Assembly (NCBI GenBank): GCA_963942565.1 | Contig: OZ012690.1 | Coordinates: 41,967,248 to 42,031,247 of the forward strand | DNA length: 64,000 nucleotides | Source of the DNA: Maea johnstoni | Taxonomy: Eukaryota > Annelida > Polychaeta > Spionida > Magelonidae | Direction: 5' to 3' | Shown here: one piece after another, positions 23,757 to 33,626 of the stretch | How the letters are laid out: each line of letters opens with the position of its first letter | Numbering within the stretch: position 1 is the first letter of the stretch | Notes under the pieces: generated by a model | What the model was told of the DNA's origin: nothing | Database searches by the model: none | What the model saw: only the letters and a program-made list of their open reading frames with translations | Translations under genes and position numbers: made by a program

Positions 23757-24143
23757 TCATCATCATCATCATATACTGCCTCACTCAGATTCGAGTATTA
23801 TGGCAGGCGCATGGATGTTAATAGGTTAGAGTAGTTAGTTATGTGTATATGGGCAGAGCACAGATAGATAGAACAGACATTTATTACTATTATTAGTTTA
23901 GTTATGTGGTTAAAAGCATACCCCTGACTAATATATCTTAGTTGTATCCAGGGTCAGCTGGTTGATGCCATCCCTGAATGACTCGAGTTCGAGAGTGGTC
24001 GTGAGGTGAGGTGGCAGAGTATTCCAGGCTCGTATAGCTATTGGAAAGAAGCTGTATTTATAGGAATCGTTTAATGCCTCTAGCTGTCTGTAACCTCCCC
24101 TATGAGGAAATGTACTTAAATGAGGAAATGTGGCTAATAACAA
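23757..24143 (-). mobile_element. LINE 3' end with ORF2 C-terminus and (TGA)n tail
   Basis: The minus-strand frame 24143-23928 contains RGGYRQLEALNDSYKYSFFP followed by IAIRAWNTLPPHL and LESFRDGI, the classic end of non-LTR retrotransposon ORF2 (YK-x-SFFPR-x-I-x-WN-x-LP). The 3' sequence continues to GAGGCAGTATATGATGATGA at about 23757-23780, a LINE tail made of short repeats, directly beside the ATC/ATT microsatellite. 5'-truncated. Confidence 0.8.
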
Positions 24144-24384
24144 TCTAATGGTGATTATCCGACCCTTTGGTCAGATATCTGTGAATTCTATACCATACAC
24201 ACATTGATAAAAGATGCATTAATATTTCTCTGTTTGAAATACAAATAGTTCAATTAAGCATTTCAATTACTGTATAGTAATACATTGATTAATGTCTGCA
24301 ATACTTTTAACCGGTGATGCCTATTGGGTATTGGCGATCTATTATATGTTACTTGACACTGCTGCCAATTTTGAAACGAAATTA

Positions 24385-24497
24385 CTACTACTACTACTAC
24401 TACTACTACTTATTATACTTATTATTATTATACTTATACCTATTATTATCATACTTATACTTATTATACTTATTATACTTATTATACTTATCATACC

Positions 24498-24584
<87 letters not shown>

Positions 24585-24756
24585 CATTTTTATTATTGTT
24601 ATCAGTATTATAATTATTATTATTATCATTATATTATGGCTTAAGTCAAGTATTAATATCATTCTTCCCCTTCTTCTTCTTGTTATTACCAGGAATGTTC
24701 ATTTTAAATTTATTAAATTTAATGAACGTTCCTGTTATTACTATTATTATTATTAA

Positions 24757-24828
<72 letters not shown>

Positions 24829-24938
24829 ATTTACTATTGATTTAGTTATTCATTTATTAATTAGTTGATTAATTAATTTATTATTTATTTATTTATTCAT
24901 TTATTTATCATTTATTTATTTATTATTATCATTTATTG

Positions 24939-25003
<65 letters not shown>

Positions 25004-25112
25004 CGTTTTTTGTGTGTGCCTGTTTATTTACATATTTATTTATTTATTTGTTTATTCATTGTTATCATTATTTATTTTCATTATTATTATTATCATTAAT
25101 ATTATTATTATA

Positions 25113-25166
<54 letters not shown>

Positions 25167-25175
25167 TATTTCTTA
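24385..25175. repeat. ATT/TTA microsatellite cluster, about 790 bp
   Basis: Several long (ATT)n blocks (about 24500-24590, 24740-24830, 24940-25005, 25110-25170) joined by (ACT)n, (TTAT)n and (TTTA)n. Embedded at about 24695-24735 is a hairpin, AGGAATGTTCATT against AATGAACGTTCCT. Poly-Ile and poly-Leu frames are artefacts. Confidence 0.95.
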
Positions 25176-25183
25176 ATTATTCG

Positions 25184-25224
<41 letters not shown>

Positions 25225-25242
25225 TGCGTGTGTGTGTGTGTC
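25184..25242. repeat. (GT)n microsatellite
   Basis: About 28 GT units with TTTGTGCG breaks, following the ATT cluster. Confidence 0.95.
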
Positions 25243-26130
25243 TGGTAGTACACCACGAGAGTTCCCAGAGACTCGGGGCAATTACTCCTTGTTTTCCTTG
25301 TTTTGAACTGTTCGCGACTCTGTAATCCGCGTTAAATGCGCAATTTTGTGTATTTAGTGATAGAATATGTAGTAGTGGAGGTAAGACATGATTAATTAGG
25401 ATAAATAACATCATTTAATTTAAACATCTACCTACTACGGTTCTGGTATTTGATATGAAATGGTGTTTAAATATGACTGACTGCATGAGCGATAATAGAT
25501 TTTGAAACCCTTGACATTGCCCAATAAGATTTAATTAGGTGTTTGCCAAAACCTCTTCAAAAGGGGAGAAAAAAATCTTGAATCAATATTGCATCTACAG
25601 GGCCGTCCAACTGTTGCATTGTCGCACCAGCATGGGGCAGAGGATGTGTGAACGACAGGCCAAAAACATCAAGCACTGTTATAGTTGGCAAATTATTAGA
25701 ATGTATGACAAATGAAATAGCGCCTCAAATCAGAGAAATAAATCCCCTTGATCCACAACCCCATAGGTACTGCATGCTAGCCTCTACGGCATCTGCGCCT
25801 CGGGTTACGCGCTGTAGCCTGGGGTTGTAATGGTCACGTGATCTGTGCAGTAAGCATGCACTGGCTGGCTGGGGGATGTCATCTTATCTAGGTCAGATAG
25901 TGAGAGGCAGTGAAATTTGATGATTCATGACCAGTGCCCACTCCCTGTCTACTTCTCTCAGCTCAAATGTATCATTTTATGCACAATCCCTTATCTAACT
26001 AGGATGAAGCAACACGTTTGTCAGGTTGCTCCGTCTATACATGTTCCTAGCATTTCATGTTTGCATTTTTATCTCTTCCAGGCTTCTGTGTACAAAATGT
26101 CAAATTCTCAAGAGTTGACATGAGATCACC
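25243..26130. other. 5' flank of the GPCR gene
   Basis: No other exon was recognised. The GPCR start codon context is at the right end. There is no clear TATA box; GGTCACGTGATC near 25832 is an E-box palindrome. A 5' noncoding exon may exist: CATTTTTATCTCTTCCAG ending at 26081 is a good acceptor 49 bases before the ATG. Confidence 0.4.
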
Positions 26131-26838
26131 ATGGCTGCGGAGGGAATGAATGGCAGTGTCGTGGTACAGACTTTGGAGGTGGTGCGTTTCCCAGTAGGAG
26201 TTCAGGCGGTGGGAATGACAGCGGCACTGTTCTGCTCCCTGGTGGGAATATTTGGAAACGTGATGCTGGTCACGATCGTCTATAAGAACCCTGCCCTGCA
26301 CAAGAGCACCCCCACGTGGCGCTTCCTAGCGAGCATGTCAGTTGCAGCAATAGTCCTACTCTGCTCTCTGACGTTGCCTCACATTATAGAGTATTCCACA
26401 AGTAGACAGGAATGGATGTACAGTTCTATTGGCTGCTCGTTTTTGACGTTTCTTCAGCATGTTGCAATGAATCTCACAGGTGCCATGGTGTTTCTCATAG
26501 CAATAGACCGCTACCTGGCGACTATGGATCCCATTAGATCGCAAGCGTTCACAATCAAATGCGCCAATGTTTTGATCATGTCATCGTGGACAGTGATTTC
26601 TGGGTACAGCGCTCCCTGGCTGGTGCTCCCGAAAGTGTCGTTGCAGAATTTGGACGCTGTTGCAGTAATGGAGGAGTGTGACTTTGACGTGTCACGGGTC
26701 TCGTATGTGGCGTATCATGGTGTTGGCGTATTCACCTTCTTCATGCTTCCCGTGCTGACAGCAATAATCCTCAATGCAATAACTCTAGTCACATTTTGCC
26801 GCGTTCCGAATCGTGTTACTAGTGGATATGCTAAACAG
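26131..26838 (+). CDS. Class A GPCR, exon 1 (N-terminus to cytoplasmic loop 3)
   Basis: Encodes residues 1-236 of a 339-residue seven-helix receptor of the plasma membrane. The start is ATG in ACCATGG with an N-glycosylation site at Asn7. Helix 1 (27-51) has the family Gly-Asn at 42-43. Helix 3 begins with Cys102, likely bonded to Cys183 in loop 2 (MEEC), and ends with Asp126-Arg127-Tyr128 in FLIAIDRYLA. Helix 4 has Trp153 and helix 5 has Pro207. Helix 2 (LASMSVAAIVLLC) lacks the usual sodium-site Asp. The exon ends after CAG at 26838 on GTAGGT, between codons. Ligand unknown; general shape is like peptide or orphan rhodopsin-class receptors. It cannot be assigned to a named subfamily from sequence reading alone. 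Confidence 0.9.
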
Positions 26839-27104
26839 GTAGGTTTCTAAACAAAACAAGGCTCAAATTAGCTGGAGCCAGGGGCCCAGGACTCTGTGGT
26901 CCCGTCAAATTTCTGCAGAGAGCCCAAAAATGTACTGGTTTCTATACAAATATATGAATTTTTGTATTGAGAACATACGTAGGATTTTCAAGTTGTGTTC
27001 TAGCTTTAACATCAAAGTGAGGTTTTCAGTTGTTTGCTTATAATGGACATTTAAAACAAAATCCTGACCAAATTATCTGAGTGTCCTGATGTTTAATATT
27101 CAAA

Positions 27105-27227
27105 ATGGGACCCAGACATCTAAGACACTACAAATATTTATTCTAAACAATTGCTATTCCATTTATTTTCAGCTTTGTATAATTTGCTTGTCAGTTTCAG
27201 TGTCCTTCATCCTGTTGTGGGCACCAA
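27105..27227 (+). pseudogene. Duplicated acceptor and start of GPCR exon 2 (decoy exon)
   Basis: This 123-bp block and the next (27228-27350) are tandem copies. Both run from an AAGACNCTNCAAATAT phrase through a pyrimidine tract, CAG, and the start of exon 2. In the first copy the acceptor is at 27171-27172 and the frame reads LCIICLSVSVSFILLWAP, then KCHP and a stop. If spliced to exon 1 it would give a receptor cut off at the end of helix 6. Whether it is ever used is unknown. Confidence 0.85.
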
Positions 27228-27295
27228 AATGCCACCCATAAACCTAAGACCCTGCAAATATCTATTTTAAACAACTACTATTTCATTTTTTCCAG

Positions 27296-27607
27296 CTTTG
27301 TATAATAAGTGTGTCAGTGTCAGTGTTCTTCATCCTGTTGTGGGCGCCGTACCGAGGCCTCGTTCTCACCGACCTCTTCATTGCCCACAAGCCAATCTCC
27401 ACCTGGCTCTCTCTCGTCTGCAGGATCGCCATCTACGTCAGCTGCGTCGTCAATCCCATACTCTGTCTCATCGTCTCGGGACATGTGCGACGCATGTTCG
27501 TCGTGTTGATACAGTGTAGCAACCGGGAGCATTTGAACGGGACAGACAACATGGAACCTGTAGAGATGAACAATTTCCACACCCGGGGAGAATTTCAGCG
27601 AATTTGA
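27296..27607 (+). CDS. Class A GPCR, exon 2 (helices 6-7 and tail)
   Basis: Begins after the TTTTTTCCAG acceptor (27294-27295) in the same phase as exon 1 and reads 103 residues to TGA at 27605. Helix 6 has Trp252-Ala-Pro254-Tyr (the CWxP position reads LWAP). Helix 7 has Asn289-Pro290-Ile-Leu-Cys293, so the usual NPxxY tyrosine is replaced by Cys. The cytoplasmic tail is about 45 residues, hydrophilic, with Cys309 as a possible palmitoylation site. The 457-bp intron between exons contains the duplicated copy of this exon's start. Confidence 0.9.
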   Translation, partial: LCIISVSVSVFFILLWAPYRGLVLTDLFIAHKPISTWLSLVCRIAIYVSCVVNPILCLIVSGHVRRMFVVLIQCSNREHLNGTDNMEPVEMNNFHTRGEFQRI

Positions 27608-29684
27608 TTTGAAATAAGGTATCAATGAATTAACCCATTAATGTGTAGAGGGCTCCCCGTAGGATAACTCTCTGGATCTATACTTATGAAAACACATATA
27701 TCTTAGACCCTCCGTGCCGTATCGTTACGGCCATATGCTATTGTTGCTCTGACGAACCTCACGGCAAACGGAACGGACAGCCTAAGGGGGCAAGTTTCCT
27801 GGTCTATATATATCTAGGGATCGTCATCAGTACTCTATACAGTACTAAAGAAGGATGTTTAATGGGAAAAGGTATTATGTCAAAAAAGTCAAGTGCCATA
27901 TTGTTTAGTACAATTATGAAAAACGTTAAAATTGGCTTAAATGCTATCTGGACATCTCTTTAAGGCAGTTCACTAGGTTTTGACGAAATCTTTGAAGCTG
28001 ACATTGCCAAATTTAACAAATTCAGATTCCTGGGAGGCAGGCAATATTGTTAACAATATCGTTAAGGTTTTGTATCATTAAGGAAATATTGATATTGTAT
28101 TGTATTGTATCATATTGTGAACGTTTTTGAAGTTGCCAATACCTTCACCTATACAAAGTCTGATGCATATGCTAATATTTTGACAATGAAGCAATATTTG
28201 ATGAGACATTTGACAGAATGATACCACTTTAGTTGGATGTAACCAACCTTCCTTGAATATTTTTTCAAAAAATGGTGAATAGTTAGCTATGCTCTAAATT
28301 GTCAGACAATTTGTGCAAGCAATATGTAAATAAGCTAGCTTTGATATTATTTGAAAGAGAGATGAAGGTTGAGTTCTGATCAATATTTCCTCATCATATA
28401 TTTCTTAAAAGTTGATTTTATGAGAAAGTTCTTACTAAAGTTGGTAAGACGTGTTTGCCCCTACCGACATGAAAAGGTTACCCTGTATATAGTGCATGTG
28501 AACTGTAATCAAATATTACATGAAATTCTATTCTGTATAATCATAGCAAAACATTAAAGTGCTACAAGTGGTATTCAACTGTCTAATTAACAGTAAAAAG
28601 TTCCAATAACATTGTGTATTTAATGAGGAACAATGAGTGGTCACTTAATGATATTGAGCTAGAGTTATCTGAGTTAATATAAACCCTCATCTTTATATAT
28701 CTTCAATCTCTTAGTGATCCTCTAAAGTGTAGTTGGAAACTTCATCCCAATACTGCCTGAACTCATTCTAGGAGCATGGTACCTCTGGGTTCAAGGGGAT
28801 CTGCTGTAGACTAGTGACTGGATCTCAATAAGCGGGTTGGCCTGGTCACTATAAATGTGCGGCTTGTTCCCCGTTTCTATATCGTCACGATATGACCTTA
28901 GCTGTTGAAAGCGACGCAAAAACCAATTCCTTCCTTCCTCTGGGTTTGAATTTACTTAGATTGCATGGCATGCAGTGAAGCAGAATCTCATGGTGTATGA
29001 TTGTTATTTATGTTGATTTTAATGTGTGCCAAAGTTTTCTTTATTGTAAACTGGCAATTATCAACGCAAATTGAGTAAGCTGTTTTTGATATTATCTTTA
29101 ATTATTTTCCATGTTTTTGTAAGCACGGTGTGTACATTTCAAATGTTGAACATTATAACCTGGCAGTAGAAATCAGTGCAAATGGCCACTGAGCCAAAGC
29201 TATTCACAAACAGAACAAGGCACATCTTTGCAGTTACATGAAAGCTAAATATGATATAATTCTTTTATCTATACATTTATGAAATTTTCCTGTCGCTGTA
29301 CTCACCCACTTGTCAACTTATTAATATGTAATTCAATACACTTTAGAGAGGAGGCTCTAGTTTTACATGAAGGCTTAACTTGTTTAACATTTTCATAGTA
29401 AAAATGTCACTTTCCTTTTCCTTCCCTTTTTGGGCTGCTACCCTTCTTCACAAAGAGCCTTGTGACTTGGGTTCCGAAGGAGATCTATGCATGATGAAGA
29501 TGTTAATAATCAGAGTTAAAAGTATTAGCTACAAAGTAGCATTGTAATGATGTTACAATATATTATATATTGTATGTGTGATATGTCGTCATTTACTATT
29601 AATTGTTTTGGTTATGCTTAAAGCTCAACTTGAAATATTAGGTAGAGAAGTGTAAGCTACAAAGTAGTTTTGGTATGTATATAT
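27608..29684. other. GPCR 3' flank, noncoding
   Basis: A TTAA-MITE left end (TTAACCCATTAATGTG) lies at 27630 and stops near 27710, where a different sequence with GCCGTA-TCGT-TACGGC begins. The only poly(A)-like signal noticed is ATTAAA at 28552. No other gene was seen. Confidence 0.4.
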
Positions 29685-29907
<223 letters not shown>

Positions 29908-30042
29908 CTTCAAGAACACACCTTTTCAGGCTTGCCCACTGGGGCTTTGTGGAATGTGACTCAAACTATGACAATGTGCAGCGCTTTTTAACATTTTATG
30001 AATAGAAATGGGGCGCTATATAAATTCCTATTATTATTATTA
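29908..30042 (+). mobile_element. LINE 3' end with (ATT)n tail
   Basis: The frame 29908-30005 reads [20 protein letters not shown] and ends at TAG, matching the LKTHLFR-x-A terminus of CR1/RTE-like ORF2 proteins. GGGGCGCTATATAAATTCC then leads into (ATT)n, the standard tail of such LINEs. Only about 135 bp remain. Confidence 0.65.
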
Positions 30043-30736
30043 TATATGATATAAGGCCATTTTCTTGTCACATAATCATTGTGGTGGTTTTGCTCAAAGC
30101 CCAACCTTATTACTTGGCAAATATTTATCCGCTTCCAAGTAGCATTGCAATGTATGGGCTACTAAGTCAGTTAACTGTCATATCTCAGGGGCCTTATACA
30201 TCAGTGGTTTTGCAAAATGCTTAACCTCAAATAATTGGGAGCAGGGACCTCGGATCTGATCCTTTCTGTCAGTCTTTTGGACAGACAGTTTTCAGAAAAA
30301 CACCTGTTAAGACAGGCACAAATTTCTTTGAAGAATTATGACATTTTGTGGTAATGACCAATTTATTCCATGACAAACGATCTTCCAGGAGATAGCTTAA
30401 GTGTAAATTGCCCCGTCTGACACAATGGGCTATTAATAATTGTAGTTGGTATAAGGATTTGAAGTAGTTATGTGGCTAAAGCTTGCCTGCAAGCATTTGT
30501 GATTGCTATTTCAGACAGACATATTGAAAATCCTGGCTAAGGCCCTGGTGAAGAGAGAATTACTGACAATCAAGTAGAATTGCAAAATGTGTGATGTTTT
30601 GGCAGCTTAATTTGTGCTTAAAGCTCATCAATGAGGATCCGGGGAAGTCTCCTTCACAGACTTTCATCTGTCATGTGTGTGCTGATATACTTTTACTTAT
30701 ATTACTTGTATTTTCACCTGAGTTTCAACATACAAG
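30043..30736. other. Noncoding, with an interspersed repeat copy
   Basis: 30260-30550 is an inverse-orientation copy of the repeat inside 4455-4730 (CAGTCTTTTGGACAGACAG near the start, TATTGAAAATCCTGGCTAAG near the end). No gene was seen. Confidence 0.5.
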
Positions 30737-30737
30737 A

Positions 30738-30782
<45 letters not shown>
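30737..30782. repeat. (AT)n array
   Basis: Short pure AT run directly before the left end of an inverted-repeat element. Confidence 0.95.
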
Positions 30783-30784
<2 letters not shown>

Positions 30785-30786
<2 letters not shown>

Positions 30787-32084
30787 CTGTAGAACAGGTA
30801 AAGTTCGCGTGTGCGATTATTTCGCGAATACGCGAACTAGTATCGCACTCGCGAACTTAGCGCACGCGATCAATTATATACATGGTAACGCTACCCACCA
30901 CTGGAGGTGGTGGCGCGTCGATCGGTGAATTCCACTCCTAGACGGTCGAGGTTTAAACGAAGAAAGATACGTCCAATAACTTCCCAAAGCTATCATAATA
31001 TGATACATTGGTAACTTGTGAATAAGTTACCAATGTATCATAACATAATTCGCATTCTTACATGTGAAATTTCTAGGATACCTGGGCCAATCTATGGATC
31101 TCTTACGAGAAACAAGATGACTGCCATCATCGTCCGATAGACTCGGACAGGTATTTAGCTGCGATGGGAACATTTGATAATTATCAACATACATACATGT
31201 GTATGTTGATAATTATCAGAATGATGGATATCATAAAGAAATAATTATCTTGTTCCTACTCGAATTGAATTGTTGCCAATTTACTGTTTACGGCAAAACG
31301 TGTATTACTTTTGCAGTTGATGAGTATATACCAGCATAGCGTGATTCTCACTAGTAGCCGGTCCGAGGCTGAAACTAAACAAAATACGTCCAATAACTTC
31401 CCAAAGCTATCATAATATGATACATTGGTAACTTATGAATAAGTTACCAATGTATCATAACATAATTCGCATTCTTACATGTGAAATTTCTAGGATACCT
31501 GGGCCAATCTATGGATCTCTTACGAGAAACAAGATGGCTGCCACCATTGTTCGATAGACTCGGACAGGTGATGCGATGGAAACATTTGATAATTATCAAC
31601 ATACATACATGTGTATGTTGATAATTATCAGAATAATGGATATTATAAAGAAATAATGATATTGTTCCTGACTTGAATTGAATCGTTGCCAATTTACTGT
31701 TTACGGCAATACGTGTATTTGCAGTTGACGAATATATACCAGCATAGCGTGATTCTCACTCGTAGCCGGTACTAGGCTGAAACGAAGGGGAATACATGCA
31801 ACAACTTCACAAACTCATTATAATATGACACATTGGTAACTTATGAAAAAGTTACCAAGGTATCATATTATAAATGGCATGTTTACCAGTCCAATTTTGT
31901 TGAAACTTCTGCCAGATTATAGCCGCACGATGGCCGCCGAATGTTTGCATTTTTAAGATTACTGTTTGGTTCAATAGATGGCGCTGAAGAACATGCTCAC
32001 ACGCGAAATAAAGTACACGCGAAAAACCGAAAAATCGGCTTTTCGCGAAATTTTTGTAGCGCGATATATACCTATTCTACAGTA
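30785..32084. mobile_element. 1.3-kb inverted-repeat element with tandem hairpin units
   Basis: Ends TACTGTAGAACAGGTA (30785-30800) and TACCTATTCTACAGTA (32069-32084) are reverse complements with one mismatch, with TA at both edges as in TA-targeting DNA transposons. Next to them are GCG-rich stretches (CGCGAA words) at both ends. Inside, a 417-bp unit (start ACGTCCAATAACTTCCC at 30969, 31386; worn copy at 31804) is repeated 2.3 times. Each full unit has two perfect 19-bp hairpins: TATGATACATTGGTAACTT at 30999-31043, and the palindrome around TGATAATTATCAACATACA at 31175-31218 (again at 31587-31630). No transposase; non-autonomous. Confidence 0.85.
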
Positions 32085-32976
32085 TATATAAATACACATG
32101 CACATGTATGTTGAAACTCAGGTGATTCTTAATTGTGTGAAAATGATTACACATACAAATAAGGACATCTTACACAATGAAATGGCTTGGGAGATTTGTA
32201 TTCATGCAAAGTCAATAAACTGAAACATCATAATAAACTCAAAGTTTTATTATCAAAATAGTAATACAATCAAAATACATTCAAGATTTGCTCTGCAAAT
32301 CAACTTTCATGTAATTTAGGTTTCGTTTGCTTTTCAAGCAACAACATCTTAGTACATGAATGCATACATTATAAAACAACTTTTGAAGTGATGAAATGAG
32401 AAAATCATATCTAATTGTAATGTTTGCTGTATCAACTGTTGGAATATTTTATTTGCTTCCAATCTAATTCCGAGTGATTCAGGAGAATAAGAATTATGCA
32501 ATTATGGTTATCACAACATTAGATTATAATATTAGGAAGACCTACTGATACAGTGTGCTCAAAGTATGTAAACACAGGAACTTTTGTTTTGATTTTAATA
32601 AATCAGTTGAAGTCCCAAACTTGGTACTTTTGACTACACCACTAGTCCACTACCCTAGTTTGTCAATAGAACAATATAGGAAATGCAATTTTTCTATAAA
32701 GCATTATATTTAGATTGTTATGCATTTTGGAGATAAAATTTATTAGTTTTGAAGCACCAACTCAATTTACAGTGACAATAAAAGAAAGATAACTAATGAA
32801 CTGAAATGTTAACCTCGGTTATTGAATAAAGATGCATGTTATCTATCAATACTTGATACTGGTATAAGTTTGATATTTGCAAACTGGCAAATCAGGTACA
32901 CCAGACTTTAACACAGGTCATAGCTGGTCTAGCAAAGAAGAAACAAATTTAGAGATAAAAATGTTTCTTTGTCTTC
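32085..32976 (-). other. Likely 3' untranslated region of the single-domain sHSP
   Basis: Sequence downstream of the stop at 32977 on the minus strand. The first good AATAAA on that strand is at 32246-32251, which would give a 3' UTR of about 750 bases. AT-rich, no exon. Confidence 0.5.
32246..32251 (-). terminator. Poly(A) signal AATAAA for the sHSP gene
   Basis: Canonical hexamer on the minus strand 725 bases after the stop codon; no earlier one was noticed in a good context. Confidence 0.4.
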
Positions 32977-33123
32977 CTATTCATCATTCTTGGTCTCCTT
33001 CGGTGTCTCTTTATTGATGGGGATTTCTCGCTCCTGAATATTCTCTGCGCCCTTGATACGACCTTGGACGGTCAAAACACCTTCAGCAGATATGCTAGAT
33101 TCAATTGATTCAGCATCAACTTC
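32977..33123 (-). CDS. Single-domain small heat-shock protein, exon 3
   Basis: The last 48 residues. They begin EVDAESIESSISAEGVLTVQ after a poly-pyrimidine TTTTTTTAG acceptor, aligned to vertebrate DVDPLTITSSLSSDGVLTV: the end of the alpha-crystallin domain. Then comes the C-terminal extension with Ile-Pro-Ile in REIPINK, the I-x-I/V motif that docks on neighbouring subunits, and a Lys/Glu-rich tail ending NDE. The stop TAG is at 32977-32979. Confidence 0.92.
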   Translation of the reverse strand, partial: EVDAESIESSISAEGVLTVQGRIKGAENIQEREIPINKETPKETKNDE

Positions 33124-33223
33124 CTAAAAAAAGAAAAAAAAAGTCATAGGGAACTTCAACTTCATTTTGATAATTTTTGATATCAACAAAACTAGATTAT
33201 CAGCCTTTTTTCATGTTTCAATC

Positions 33224-33440
33224 AACCTGAACCTCTCCACTAGAAATTGTTGTCTGGATCTATGATACTTATGACTATATCTTAGGAATTCATAATGAAT
33301 TTTACAAAATATTTCAACAATATTTTTTGGTAGTTTTCTGATTAACATTTCTCCTTCAATATTTTTCTAGCTTTCCTTTTGCTTAGAAGATTTCATCAAA
33401 ATTGTCAGGCTGCTTTTACCTGCTGTAAGCGTCAATCGCC
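33224..33440. mobile_element. TTAA-MITE relic in sHSP intron 2
   Basis: Carries the family phrases TTGTTGTCTGGATCTATGAT, AAAATATTTCAACAATATT, ATTTCTCCTTCAATATTTTT and AAAATTGTCAGGCTGCTTTT in order, but both termini are worn. It ends ten bases before exon 2. Confidence 0.6.
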
Positions 33441-33449
33441 TGAACTTAC

Positions 33450-33626
33450 CTCTGGGATTCTGAACTGCCTGGTGAACTCCTGTGAGACGTAACCGTGTTC
33501 ATCAGGCTTCTCAAGCAGTTTGCCATTGATGACGATGGTATCATCTACGACCTTGACCTTCAATTCCCCATCAGCATACTGCTGAACCTCCAGCTTGACT
33601 GTAAAATCCTTTGCACCAAGCTTCAC
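33450..33626 (-). CDS. Single-domain small heat-shock protein, exon 2
   Basis: 59 codons between CATTCAG acceptor and GTAAGT donor, both in phase 0. Encodes the beta-strand core of the alpha-crystallin domain: VKLGAKDFTVKLEVQQYADG, LKVKVVDDTIVINGKLLEKP, then DEHGYVSQEFTRQFRIPE, which is near-identical in pattern to the vertebrate DEHGFISREFHRKYRIP dimer-interface strand. Three exons with breaks around this core is also the arrangement of vertebrate alpha-crystallin genes. Confidence 0.93.

Noticed and set aside
23467-25325. Poly-Asn, poly-Asp, poly-Leu and poly-Ile frames
   Set aside because: Products of ATT/ATC microsatellites; they exist on both strands at once.
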